From assembly GCA_031550725.1 (NCBI GenBank), contig JAVBOH010000002.1:69025-133024 (forward strand): a stretch of DNA of 64,000 nt. Direction: 5' to 3'. Below the pieces are notes generated by a model that worked only from the letters and a program-made list of their open reading frames with translations, had not been told where the DNA came from and searched no databases. The first letter of the stretch is position 1. Every line of letters begins with the position of its first letter. The position numbers and the translations under genes are program-made. Origin of the DNA: UBA946 sp031550725 (GTDB lineage: Bacteria; Bacillota; Clostridia; Oscillospirales; Ruminococcaceae). Shown here piece by piece: positions 26,143 to 33,936 of the stretch.

Positions 26143-26154
26143 TAAAATATACAA

Positions 26155-26658
26155 TTATTCCTTTACATAAACCTTAACAATCTCACCAATAAACTGCTTA
26201 TGCATAGGTTCATCTTCTTTATACCAAGTTTTCAGGTCGTCAGCCAAAAATGTTTTATCCATATCCTGAAAATATACCTTACGGCATATAAATACAAGCT
26301 CTGATTCATCAAAGGTTGTAGTTCCGTCGATAAATACAGGATTTATTTCCGCTTCTTTTGCTTTATCGCAGTCACGACCCGAATGTGAGCCGCAGAAATT
26401 TAATGCAGCACGTTTTTCAGCAGGTAAAAAGCTGATTGTAAATGTATCACTTTTCTCAATAAACCCTAATGTATATCTGCTCGGGCGGATAACTGTTGTG
26501 AGTGTATTTTTACCCCACATAACACCCATAAATCCCCATGATGCAGTCATTGTGTTATATCCGTTTTCATCGCCTGCTGTTACAAGAAACCATTCCTTGC
26601 TGATTTTTTCAAATGGGTTAAAGCTTAACTCACTGATATTAATTTCCTTAAATGCCAT
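26155..26658 (-). CDS. Flavin reductase family protein (FMN-binding split barrel)
   Basis: A 167-residue protein of the DIM6/NTAB flavin reductase-like family: WFLVTAGDENGYNTMTASWGFMGVMWGKNTLTTVIRPSRYT is the FMN-binding N-terminal part and DTFTISFLPAEKRAALNFCGSHSGRD the following strand-turn-helix. Such proteins bind FMN in a split barrel and act as NAD(P)H:flavin reductases or as uncharacterised flavoproteins in anaerobes. ATG 26658 is chosen since GGAGG lies 8 bp upstream; an in-frame extension starts at 26673. It lies 48 bp downstream of mnmA on the same strand, without a clear terminator between, so it is probably co-transcribed. Confidence 0.85.
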   Translation of the reverse strand: MAFKEINISELSFNPFEKISKEWFLVTAGDENGYNTMTASWGFMGVMWGKNTLTTVIRPSRYTLGFIEKSDTFTISFLPAEKRAALNFCGSHSGRDCDKAKEAEINPVFIDGTTTFDESELVFICRKVYFQDMDKTFLADDLKTWYKEDEPMHKQFIGEIVKVYVKE

Positions 26659-26706
26659 GATAATTACCTCCAATATTAAATCTATACTATATTCATATGC
26701 TGTAAA

Positions 26707-27780
26707 TTAGATAATTTTTCCTCCGCCGACAACAATATCTCCATCATAAATCACAAGTGCCTGTCCTTTTGTGACAGCACGCTGCGGTGCATCAAAAGTA
26801 ACACGAATTAAGCTGTCCCCTACCTGCTCCAAAGTTCCAGCCATATCAGTCATATTGTATCGTGTTTTGGCGGTGATACGCATCTTACCGTCTATTTTAG
26901 GTATTGATATAAGGTTGACATCCTCCGCTGTGCAAATACTTGTCATAAGTGAATCGCTGTTGCCAAGCGTAACTGTGTTATTAATAATATCCTTATCGCA
27001 CACAAACACAGGCTTGCCGAAAGCCATACCAAGTCCTTTACGCTGACCAACCGTATAATTAATTATACCCTGATGCTTGCCAATAACGTTACCGTTAGTA
27101 TCAATAAAATTACCTTCTGGAAAATTTTCGCCGGTATGTTTTTTAATGAAGCTGACATAATCACCATCCGGTACAAAGCAGATATCCTGACTGTCAGGCT
27201 TGCGTGAATTTATAAGACCATGCACTTCTGCAAGCTGACGGTTAGCCTCCTTATCCCTGTCCCAAAGTGGAAAAAGTGTGTGTGCAAGCTGGTCCTGTGT
27301 CATGTTATAAAGCACATAGGTTTGGTCTTTTTTTCTATCAGCTGGACGCACAAGATTATACCGTCCTGTTTTTTCATCATAAAATGTTTTTGCATAATGT
27401 CCTGTTGCAATGCCGTCAAAACCTAACTCCCTTGCACGCAAAAGCATTTTATCAAACTTAATATATCTGTTGCATTCAATGCATGGGTTTGGTGTTTCAC
27501 CGTTTATATAACCACTTGCAAACCTATCCATAACTTCTGCTCTGAACAAGTCCTTGAAATTAAAAACATGATGCGTAACGCCAAGCTTATAGCAGACACT
27601 TCTTGCATCCTCAACATCCGATAATGCACAGCAAGTTCTTGTAAGGCTGTCCTCATTTATATCTCCGCTGTCAAAAAGCTTTAGTGTACAGCCGCTTATA
27701 TCATATCCATCAAGCTTAAGCAGAAGTGCCGCAACAGAGCTGTCAACTCCACCACTCATGCCAACAAGTATTTTTTTCAT
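26707..27780 (-). CDS. mnmA: tRNA-specific 2-thiouridylase MnmA
   Basis: A 357-residue enzyme that thiolates U34 of tRNA-Lys, -Glu and -Gln at the wobble position, using sulfur relayed from a cysteine desulfurase. The PP-loop GMSGGVDSSVAALLLK is at residues 8-23. The two catalytic cysteines are C100 in NPCIECNRYIKF and C201 in DICFVPDGDY, a spacing of about 100 as in known MnmA. GHYAKTFYDEKTGRY and NYTVGQRKGLG are tRNA-binding and hinge motifs. The length is typical. The start ATG at 27780 has AAAGGAC upstream. It is one of the few clear core genes in this part of the window. Confidence 0.95.
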   Translation of the reverse strand: MKKILVGMSGGVDSSVAALLLKLDGYDISGCTLKLFDSGDINEDSLTRTCCALSDVEDARSVCYKLGVTHHVFNFKDLFRAEVMDRFASGYINGETPNPCIECNRYIKFDKMLLRARELGFDGIATGHYAKTFYDEKTGRYNLVRPADRKKDQTYVLYNMTQDQLAHTLFPLWDRDKEANRQLAEVHGLINSRKPDSQDICFVPDGDYVSFIKKHTGENFPEGNFIDTNGNVIGKHQGIINYTVGQRKGLGMAFGKPVFVCDKDIINNTVTLGNSDSLMTSICTAEDVNLISIPKIDGKMRITAKTRYNMTDMAGTLEQVGDSLIRVTFDAPQRAVTKGQALVIYDGDIVVGGGKII

Positions 27781-27813
27781 ATAGTTAAGTCCTTTATTTG
27801 TAGTATACCTTAT

Positions 27814-27842
27814 ATTATAACATATTCAAAAATTTATTTCAA
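27814..27842 (-). promoter_or_regulatory. Promoter of mnmA
   Basis: TTGAAA (27842-27837) and TATAAT (27819-27814) with a 17-bp spacer on the minus strand, 34 bp upstream of the ATG. Confidence 0.6.
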
Positions 27843-27861
27843 TCATCATCAAAAAATAAAA

Positions 27862-27885
27862 ATGGGGACACAATTGCATCCCCAT
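27862..27885 (-). terminator. Terminator of the PBP1-GGDEF gene
   Basis: ATGGGGA and TCCCCAT arms enclose a 10-base loop and are followed by TTTTATTTTTT on the minus strand, 8 bp after the stop codon. Confidence 0.8.
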
Positions 27886-27892
27886 AAAAATA

Positions 27893-30232
27893 TCATCTGA
27901 ACAACGGTGGTTTATGTGCCTTTTCTTCATAAAGCAAAGCATCAGCCTTACTCAAAATATCATGCAAATCGACCTCAGTACTGCAAGTGAACTCATAAAT
28001 ACCTATACTGATATTCAAAACATAAGGCTTGTTATGTGCCTCATTGAAGTTATTTGTTGCCTTTAAAATTCTCTCACGAATTTGGTTTTTAACACGTTCT
28101 TCCTCAGCAACCCCTCCATAGCCATCAACAAGTGCAAGAACAGCAAATTCATCTCCGCCAATTCTTCCGATAACATCGGTGCTTCTGAATGATTCACAAA
28201 GTATTGATGCTGAACTCTTGATAGCGAAATCTCCATCCTCATGACCAAATTTGTCGTTAATAGTCTTTAGATAATTGACATCACCAAACACAACAATAGC
28301 TTTTTTATGCTCATTCATAGGTGAGAAGATTATACTGCTCGCTTGAACAAAGAAACCTCGTCTGTTATAAACACCAGTCAGCTCATCGATTTTCGCCATA
28401 ACATCAAGCTGCAAATTCTTTTCCTGAATTTCATTTAAACTCTCCTCAAGCTTAAGCCTGATACCCTCCTTATCCTGAATAAGACGGATAATTTTCATCG
28501 CTGCGCAAAGCTGTGCTGTCAATGAATTAATATAGTAAAAATATTCATATTCAAGCTCGCATACGAAAATGCCATAATAGCTTGCATTAACAAAAATCGG
28601 GGATACAACCATGGTATAACGCCTGTCGTCAGGCATATAACGGTTATTGAAAATATATGGAATACCAATTATCTGTTCATCAGGCGGCAGCACTTCAACC
28701 TTTTCATTGTTATGATAAGATTTAAGCAGAATATTAGGCGGAAGTGCAAATTCGTCATCCTTATAATGATAAAGTGTATTTTCGAACAGATATAAATAAC
28801 TGCTGTTCATATGCAGGCGAACAAGCTTATCAGTAACAGAGCCATAGCTTGAATCATCATATGAATCGAACATTAGCATATCCTTTGCAATAGAGTTCGA
28901 CTGCCAGCGCAAAAATTCCATTTCATCAAGTATAAGTGAATTGTAGTTTATGATTACTGCTGTAATACGCCTGTATAAATCTTCAGTCATTTCACAAAGT
29001 ATAAATTTTTCACTTTCACTTTTAAGCCTTGATGAAATTCTGGTTTTTAAAAAATTAATTACCTCACAGATTTTTTCATGCTCAATATACTTAATCGCTT
29101 CCTCATCAAAGAATTCCTCGAATTTTTTCTTGAAATTATCAGCAGTTTCTTCTGACAAGATATATGTATCATCCTCGGCTGTAATCTTTTCAAACAGCTT
29201 ATTCAAAAGCTTCGATACACCGGAACGTATTGCGATAACTTCCTCACCGGATTTATATGTACCGAAAAGATAATCACAGATAACAGAAACAGCCTTTGCA
29301 TTCTTTACACATTCAATATTATTGAACTCATTTGTATTATCGGATGATTTTTTATTCGCAAGACATCCGCATGACTTTCTTGTTGTTATGGACGAATTTA
29401 CGAAATGACTTGAAATTTCACCACTTTCGGCATATTTCATACATTCAATAACAGCAGAATATCCAAGCTCAGATGCATCCGCACGAACAGTAGTAAGCGG
29501 CGGTGAAACAGTTGAGGCGTTCTTAATATCATCAAATCCTGTAACAGAAATATCAACGCCAATTTTTATTCCACGCTCCTCAAAAACGTCGTACGCTCCC
29601 AAAGCCATAGCATCATTTGCAAAAATCAAGCCGTCCAAATCTGGATTTCTATTAAGCAAGGTTTCAACAACATTGCGGCTGTATGGAGAAAATCTTCCGT
29701 ATTCAACAAGATTTTCATCATATTCAAAGCCGTTCGCAATCATTGTTTCTTTATATGTATTAAGTCTTTCATTAGCATCACCATTAGTTTTTGGACCGCT
29801 GATAAAACCAATGCGTTTCCTGTTATGCACTTTAATAATATGCTCAATGCATTCCTTTAAACCATTTGTATTGTCAAAACAAACATATGGATATCCAGGC
29901 ACTTCACTTGCAAGTGTTATCACCGGAATGCCATCATACTGTTTTAAAAATTCCTGCTTTTTCTCGGTTGATAGAGAACTCGCAAAAGCACCTATAAGAA
30001 CAAGCAAAACATCAATGCTTTCCTTGTCTGCATAGGAAAAAAGTGTATTATACTGATACTCATACTCGGTACGTTTTGTATCATCATAAACACCGTTGAT
30101 ATAACGCCCTGGCAGCACAATAAGGTTAGCATCTATTTCTTTTGCACCGATTATTGCACCCCTGCAAACAGCCTTTCCAAAGCTGTCGTCCAAATGGCTT
30201 ATCATAAGCCCGATATTAAGACGTTTTTTCAT
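27893..30232 (-). CDS. Sensor diguanylate cyclase with PBP1/LacI-like ligand-binding domain
   Basis: A 779-residue protein. Residues 1-290 have the periplasmic-binding-protein fold as in LacI regulators (LNIGLMISHLDDSFGKAVCRG, IGFISGPKTNGDANERLNTY, GLIFANDAMALGAYDVF, SVTGFDDIKNASTVSPPLTTV), but without the helix-turn-helix and without a signal peptide, so it is cytoplasmic. A helical and GAF-like region follows (about 330-600). The C-terminus is a GGDEF domain: KIDELTGVYNRRGFF, FGDVNYLKTINDKFGHEDGD, and GRIGGDEFAVLAL, with an inhibitory RxxD site (RSTD) five residues before GGDEF. Active diguanylate cyclase is expected, making c-di-GMP in response to a small ligand, possibly a sugar. GGGAGGG precedes the ATG. 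It starts 56 bp after the HEPN gene stop with no clear terminator, so may be in its operon. Confidence 0.85.
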   Translation of the reverse strand: MKKRLNIGLMISHLDDSFGKAVCRGAIIGAKEIDANLIVLPGRYINGVYDDTKRTEYEYQYNTLFSYADKESIDVLLVLIGAFASSLSTEKKQEFLKQYDGIPVITLASEVPGYPYVCFDNTNGLKECIEHIIKVHNRKRIGFISGPKTNGDANERLNTYKETMIANGFEYDENLVEYGRFSPYSRNVVETLLNRNPDLDGLIFANDAMALGAYDVFEERGIKIGVDISVTGFDDIKNASTVSPPLTTVRADASELGYSAVIECMKYAESGEISSHFVNSSITTRKSCGCLANKKSSDNTNEFNNIECVKNAKAVSVICDYLFGTYKSGEEVIAIRSGVSKLLNKLFEKITAEDDTYILSEETADNFKKKFEEFFDEEAIKYIEHEKICEVINFLKTRISSRLKSESEKFILCEMTEDLYRRITAVIINYNSLILDEMEFLRWQSNSIAKDMLMFDSYDDSSYGSVTDKLVRLHMNSSYLYLFENTLYHYKDDEFALPPNILLKSYHNNEKVEVLPPDEQIIGIPYIFNNRYMPDDRRYTMVVSPIFVNASYYGIFVCELEYEYFYYINSLTAQLCAAMKIIRLIQDKEGIRLKLEESLNEIQEKNLQLDVMAKIDELTGVYNRRGFFVQASSIIFSPMNEHKKAIVVFGDVNYLKTINDKFGHEDGDFAIKSSASILCESFRSTDVIGRIGGDEFAVLALVDGYGGVAEEERVKNQIRERILKATNNFNEAHNKPYVLNISIGIYEFTCSTEVDLHDILSKADALLYEEKAHKPPLFR

Positions 30233-30288
30233 AAAATCCCTCCCTCTCTCTTTAAATTATTTGTTCACACATAATCTTTTTTATATTT

Positions 30289-30735
30289 CTATTTCTTTTT
30301 TAATCGTTTATGATAGCTGTTATAATCAAATTTTATAACCTCACATACATGGTCCATAATCTTATCAGCCAATTCAACATTATCAAATGCAAATGCCGCT
30401 TCAATATTGAAATGAATGTCGGCAGGATACCTTGTTTCTATATAAAGCCTGTTCAGCTCACTGGTTTTTGGTATCCATTCAGTAAAACTGCTGTCAATCA
30501 GCGCCGCTTGCTTACAAAGCCAAGTCACGTTATGACCATCATAAAGCTTATGCGTTTTAAAAAGCATATAACCCTTTAAAGCTTTTTCGATAGCCTGCTG
30601 ACAATGGAAAACAGCAGGCTCATATAGACGTTTATCTTCAATCAGAGTTTTTGCGGATAGTAAATCCTGATAGGCATAAAATATCCAGTCAAAAAAACGC
30701 TTACTGTCCGTTGTATGACCGTTACCCCTGCTCAT
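30289..30735 (-). CDS. HEPN domain protein
   Basis: A 148-residue HEPN protein (Pfam HEPN PF05168-like). The core is SKRFFDWIFYAYQDLLSAKTLIEDKRLYEPAVFHCQQAIEKALKGYMLFK and then HNVTWLCKQAALID, the helices shared by the group partnered with small nucleotidyltransferases. IETRYPADIH gives an R-X5-H spacing at about residues 103-109, which may or may not be the RNase motif because its place in the helix bundle differs from classic HEPN toxins. The start is ATG 30735, with GGGAGA 7 bp upstream, overlapping the end of the nucleotidyltransferase gene by 14 bp. A longer frame from 30822 lacks a ribosome site and overlaps that gene heavily. The pair forms a HEPN/MNT unit. Confidence 0.8.
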   Translation of the reverse strand: MSRGNGHTTDSKRFFDWIFYAYQDLLSAKTLIEDKRLYEPAVFHCQQAIEKALKGYMLFKTHKLYDGHNVTWLCKQAALIDSSFTEWIPKTSELNRLYIETRYPADIHFNIEAAFAFDNVELADKIMDHVCEVIKFDYNSYHKRLKKK

Positions 30736-31036
30736 ATAGCAATTCTCCCGAGTTCTCAACTCTGTATGCAAATGTGCAGTCGTCCTCAACACAGCTGTTC
30801 CATTCACTAATTGTGTAAACAATTACATCAAACGGCACAGGACAGTCAGTTTTTATCAAAATGTCCGATTCAAGCTGTTTATATCCATCATACATATCAT
30901 CAACAATGATACATATTTTAAACGAAGTTAGTTCACCCTTTGAATTAGTTTTATTAGAAACCAAATATATTTTAAATGGGTTACAAATTTTTACTGTTTC
31001 ATCTTTTATTTGATTTATTATTACGTTATCTTTCAT
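30722..31036 (-). CDS. MNT-like nucleotidyltransferase-fold protein, catalytic residues lost
   Basis: A 104-residue protein with the fold of minimal nucleotidyltransferases, seen as NPFKIYLVSNKTNSKGELTSFKICIIVDD. In active members this stretch reads LFGSyArG...SDxDLlV; here GS is replaced and both metal-binding Asp positions are Phe-Lys-Ile-Cys, so AMPylation activity is not expected. It would act as a non-catalytic partner of the HEPN protein, whose gene overlaps its 3' end. The start 31036 is chosen since its ATGA overlaps the stop of a uORF; an in-frame ATG at 31048 is the alternative. It is transcribed from a strong consensus promoter with a structured leader. Confidence 0.65.
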   Translation of the reverse strand: MKDNVIINQIKDETVKICNPFKIYLVSNKTNSKGELTSFKICIIVDDMYDGYKQLESDILIKTDCPVPFDVIVYTISEWNSCVEDDCTFAYRVENSGELLYEQG

Positions 31037-31086
31037 AAAAATACCCATGCCTGTAAGTTACAAATAGGCGTGAAAAATGTTGGCAT
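31033..31086 (-). CDS. 17-residue uORF coupled to the MNT-like gene
   Basis: ATG 31086 with AAGGGTGG 9 bp upstream encodes MPTFFTPICNLQAWVFL and stops with TGA inside the ATGA of the MNT-like start. Overlap of stop and start suggests translational coupling. The start codon sits in one arm and codons 13-14 in the other arm of a long-range pair (ACCCATGCC with GGCATGGGT). Not a known leader peptide to me. Confidence 0.5.
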   Translation of the reverse strand: MPTFFTPICNLQAWVFL

Positions 31087-31128
31087 GGGTTCACACCACC
31101 CTTCTTCTCTTTTTGAGCATTTTTCACG
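31043..31128 (-). promoter_or_regulatory. Structured 5' leader (pseudoknot-forming) of the HEPN/MNT unit
   Basis: On the minus strand CGTGAAAAATG (31128-31118) pairs with CATTTTTCACG (31079-31069), 11 bp. In its loop ACCCATGCC (31090-31082) can pair with GGCATGGGT (31051-31043) downstream of the hairpin, giving an H-type pseudoknot. A competing local pair GGGT...ACCC also exists. The downstream arm is followed by ATTTTT, so the second pair alone could act as a weak terminator. The layout is that of a cis-acting RNA; I do not recognise a riboswitch class. Confidence 0.5.
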
Positions 31129-31176
31129 TTTACACTAGCTTTCCACACCAAAATATTATCACAATTGTCTAATATC

Positions 31177-31204
31177 ATTATACCATTAAAACCGTAATTG
31201 TCAA
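31177..31204 (-). promoter_or_regulatory. Consensus promoter of the HEPN/MNT unit
   Basis: Perfect TTGACA (31204-31199) and TATAAT (31182-31177) with a 16-bp spacer on the minus strand. The leader to the MNT-like start would be about 130 nt. The gap 31205-31349 shows no gene. Confidence 0.7.
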
Positions 31205-31349
31205 GAATATTTCAAGATAATCAACAATTTTTCTCCCATTTTTCACATTATTTTGTCCATAATAGCCATATAATCTCAATTGTGGAATTAATAGGATAAT
31301 TTTTACAGTAATCTAGTATCAAGGTATTGCTTTATCATATAAAAATATA

Positions 31350-31383
31350 AAATCAGCCGCATGAAAATCCATGCGGCTGATTT
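31350..31383 (-). terminator. Terminator of the aquaporin gene
   Basis: AAATCAGCCGCATG (31350-31363) and CATGCGGCTGATTT (31370-31383) pair over 14 bp, with T-rich sequence after it on the minus strand. Confidence 0.85.
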
Positions 31384-31402
31384 GAAATTACATATAAAGA
31401 TA

Positions 31403-32077
31403 TTATGCTTTTTTCTTGTTAAGAAGCTGATAAACAACTGCTGCAATAGCAGCACCAACAAGGGGACCTACGATAAATACCCATACGTTTGAAAGAGCAT
31501 CACCGCCTGCAAAAAGTGCAGGGCCAATACTTCTTGCTGGGTTTACAGAAGTTCCTGTTAGCGGAATACCAATAATGTGTACAAAAGCAAGTGTCAAGCC
31601 GATTACAATACCTGCAACACTGCCCTTTGAGCTGTCAGAAGTTACACCAAGAATAGTGAAAATGAAAATGAAAGTAAGGATAATCTCAACAACGATTGAA
31701 CCTGCAACGCCAAGGTTAGCAACACCATTTGAACCAAGACCGCCTGTTAAGTCAACAAGTCCAAAACCTACAAGCATTCTAAGAAGTCCTGCACCTGCAA
31801 CAGCACCTAAAACCTGTGCTACAACATATCCAATAAAATCAGTTACAGACATTTTTTTGCAAAGCAAAACTGCAAGCGAAACAGCTGGGTTAATATGACA
31901 TCCGGAAATGTTTCCGATAACATATGCAGTTGCAACAATTGCAAGTCCGAATGCAAGCGCAACTGCCAAGTGTCCCCCACTAGCATCACAGCCAAGTGCC
32001 ATTGCACTTCCGCATCCAACGAAAACGAGGGTTAGTGTACCGATAAATTCAGCGACATATTTTTTAATACCATCCAT
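31403..32077 (-). CDS. aqpZ: Aquaporin (MIP family), AqpZ-like
   Basis: A 224-residue membrane channel with six transmembrane helices and both half-helix motifs: ISGCHINPAVSLAV and TGTSVNPARSIGPALF. The selectivity filter looks water-type rather than glycerol-type: an Arg follows the second NPA without the Asp of GlpF, and a His is present in HIIGIPLTG on helix 5, as in AqpZ. The length matches AqpZ (about 230). The start at 32077 (MDGIKKYVAEFIGT) is preferred as AAGGATGG is 8 bp upstream; an in-frame ATG at 32089 lies too close to the ribosome site. It is monocistronic. The gene symbol is by resemblance. Confidence 0.88.
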   Translation of the reverse strand: MDGIKKYVAEFIGTLTLVFVGCGSAMALGCDASGGHLAVALAFGLAIVATAYVIGNISGCHINPAVSLAVLLCKKMSVTDFIGYVVAQVLGAVAGAGLLRMLVGFGLVDLTGGLGSNGVANLGVAGSIVVEIILTFIFIFTILGVTSDSSKGSVAGIVIGLTLAFVHIIGIPLTGTSVNPARSIGPALFAGGDALSNVWVFIVGPLVGAAIAAVVYQLLNKKKA

Positions 32078-32099
32078 AAAAAATTCCATCCTTTCCTTT

Positions 32100-32156
32100 A
32101 CATTCTTTAATAAAGAATGTTTTCAATATAATACAATATTTATTCCCAAAAGTCAA
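32100..32156 (-). promoter_or_regulatory. Promoter and leader hairpin of the aquaporin gene
   Basis: TTGACT (32156-32151) and TATTAT (32133-32128) with 17-bp spacing. Just after the start lies a perfect inverted repeat, ACATTCTTTA/TAAAGAATGT (32100-32120), that would form a 10-bp stem at the 5' end of the mRNA. Confidence 0.55.
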
Positions 32157-32197
32157 TACAATTATAATTAATTATTGTATAAATTTACATTATTTTT

Positions 32198-32515
32198 TTA
32201 CTCTTTGTCACCATCATAGAAATATCCGAGTGCTGAGTCACGAACAGTATGCTCTTTTTCCCATTCATGATATTCCTTTTCAATCCATTCACACGCTGCA
32301 TGGTAGCCGTCACGGGTTACTTCAAATTCTGTTTCATTCACAAGTATGGACTTATCAAAGCATTTCACATCATACCATGTTTGAATTTTTATTGCACCCT
32401 TTGGCGAAATTCTGAAATTGAAATCATCTCTGTTTGTACCCCTTTTACATCCGCTGTAATTTCCACCCATTTCAAAATATTCATACTCTGGTATTTTAAA
32501 AACTTTATCAGACAT
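32198..32515 (-). CDS. Uncharacterised 105-residue protein
   Basis: Unrecognised. The protein is acidic and aromatic, without signal peptide or membrane segments. It opens MSDKVFKIPEYEYFEMGGNY, then GCKRGTNRDDFNFRISPKG and ends in GYHAACEWIEKEYHEWEKEH. The frame has good coding character and no competing ORF. Two antisense frames over the same bases look like shadows. It is transcribed divergently from DUF4317 and toward the aquaporin, with 120 bp between. Confidence 0.6.
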   Translation of the reverse strand: MSDKVFKIPEYEYFEMGGNYSGCKRGTNRDDFNFRISPKGAIKIQTWYDVKCFDKSILVNETEFEVTRDGYHAACEWIEKEYHEWEKEHTVRDSALGYFYDGDKE

Positions 32516-32625
32516 TTTTATTTTTCCTCTCTTTTAGTATAATAATTATAGCATATTTCAAAGTTAATTACAAGACATTTGCCAGCAGTCTAACAAAACT
32601 CATTATAAAAAACGAAAATTACCCT

Positions 32626-32653
32626 TTGCATTTTTTTCAAAATGTGTTATAAT
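32626..32653 (+). promoter_or_regulatory. Promoter of the DUF4317 gene
   Basis: TTGCAT (32626-32631) and TATAAT (32648-32653) with a 16-bp spacer, 35 bp upstream of the ATG. Confidence 0.5.
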
Positions 32654-32688
32654 TATAATAGTAAATTATATGAAAGGCGTAATCAAAA

Positions 32689-33873
32689 ATGAATAAAAAA
32701 GAAGTTGCTGAGCTTAAAAAGAATTTTACTGATACAAGCGGTTATTTTACTCTTAATTATGTGCTGAATGCATACATAGACCATGAAAAAAACGTGAAAT
32801 ACAAGTCTAGCAGGCTGTTTTCGCTTATTCCTGAGGATGAAGGCTCTGTTATCATGGAGTCACTTCGCAAGGTTTTAACTGGTTCTGTTGGAAAAGCTCT
32901 CATTGAATATGGTTTTCCTAATGCCGAATATGAGGATGACGGTGCACAGTGGATACTTTATAATGCACTTAAATCACGCTTGAAGGATGATGACGAAAGT
33001 CTTATAACAACCGAAAAAAATGCTGATGGCGAGGATGTTCGTGTTACACCATCGGACAAGCTTTTAATGCGTGTTATCAACAACCTCGAATATGAATCTG
33101 CATATTCTGTTATGATTGGCTGCTGCTCATACAGCATTATGACAAAGGATAAAAATGATGATACTTATGACAGTGCTGCGGAGGAATTTAACTTTTTGGT
33201 AGCTGCTGTTTGTCCTGTTAACACTGGTGATGACGGGTTGATTTTTGATAGTGAATCAAGTGCTATCATCAAGAAAACTAACACGGATTTAGTTATCAGC
33301 CGTGCTCCGACTGACGGCTTTTTATATCCTGTTTTCAGCGACAGAAGTTCTGATATTAACAGGGTTATGTACTACACAAAAAATACAAAAAAGCCTAACA
33401 TTTCTATGGTTAATGATGTTCTTGGATGCGAGTTTATTATGTCATCTCATACCGAAAAGGAAACTTTCCAAGAAGTACTTACCGATGTTGTTGGCGATGA
33501 CCTTGACTATACTGTTATTACCTGCATTAATGAGAAAATCAAGGAGCTTGTTGACAGCACAAAAAATGATACCGAAATGGCTGTGCTTGATTCAGGCAGA
33601 CTTGAAAATATATTGTCCGAATCTGGTGTTGCCAACGAAAAACTTGAGGGACTTCCTGCTGTATTTAAAGCTAAGGTTGGCGAGCAAGGTCTTACTGCTG
33701 CTAATCTTGTTGAGCCTAAAACCGTCGTTTCAACGCCTGAAATCACTATCAATATCAGCAAGGATGCTACCGACAAGGTCAGAACTTCCGTTATGAACGG
33801 CAGACGATGCCTTATCATCGACCTTGATGATCCTAGCATTTGTATCAATGGTCTTACTACTAGTCTAAATTAA
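32689..33873 (+). CDS. DUF4317 domain protein
   Basis: A 394-residue protein that matches DUF4317 as I remember it: MNKKEVAELKKNFT, then a region that starts NYVLNAYIDHEKNVKYKSSRLFSLIPEDE, MIGCCSYSIMTKDKNDD, and the C-terminal VVSTPEITINISKDATDKVRT. The family is largely restricted to Clostridia, is about 390-430 residues long, and has no known function. No catalytic motif, signal peptide or transmembrane segment is visible. It is monocistronic, with its own promoter and a terminator shared with the convergent LacI gene. Confidence 0.85.
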   Translation: MNKKEVAELKKNFTDTSGYFTLNYVLNAYIDHEKNVKYKSSRLFSLIPEDEGSVIMESLRKVLTGSVGKALIEYGFPNAEYEDDGAQWILYNALKSRLKDDDESLITTEKNADGEDVRVTPSDKLLMRVINNLEYESAYSVMIGCCSYSIMTKDKNDDTYDSAAEEFNFLVAAVCPVNTGDDGLIFDSESSAIIKKTNTDLVISRAPTDGFLYPVFSDRSSDINRVMYYTKNTKKPNISMVNDVLGCEFIMSSHTEKETFQEVLTDVVGDDLDYTVITCINEKIKELVDSTKNDTEMAVLDSGRLENILSESGVANEKLEGLPAVFKAKVGEQGLTAANLVEPKTVVSTPEITINISKDATDKVRTSVMNGRRCLIIDLDDPSICINGLTTSLN

Positions 33874-33886
33874 ATTTATGCAATTT

Positions 33887-33929
33887 AAAATGGATATCAA
33901 CCGAAAAATTCGGATGATATCCATTTTTT
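33887..33929. terminator. Bidirectional terminator between DUF4317 and LacI genes
   Basis: AAAATGGATATCA and TGATATCCATTTTTT form a stem with an inner CCGAAAAATTCGG hairpin. It serves two convergent genes. Confidence 0.85.
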
Positions 33930-33936
33930 GCTGACA

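Noticed and set aside
25684..26154. Minus-strand 156-residue frame
   Set aside because: Antisense to REC2 of the giant kinase and crosses its terminator.
31043..31128. Known riboswitch such as THF, ZTP, fluoride or preQ1
   Set aside because: The conserved cores of these classes, as I know them, do not match; only a generic pseudoknot layout is supported.
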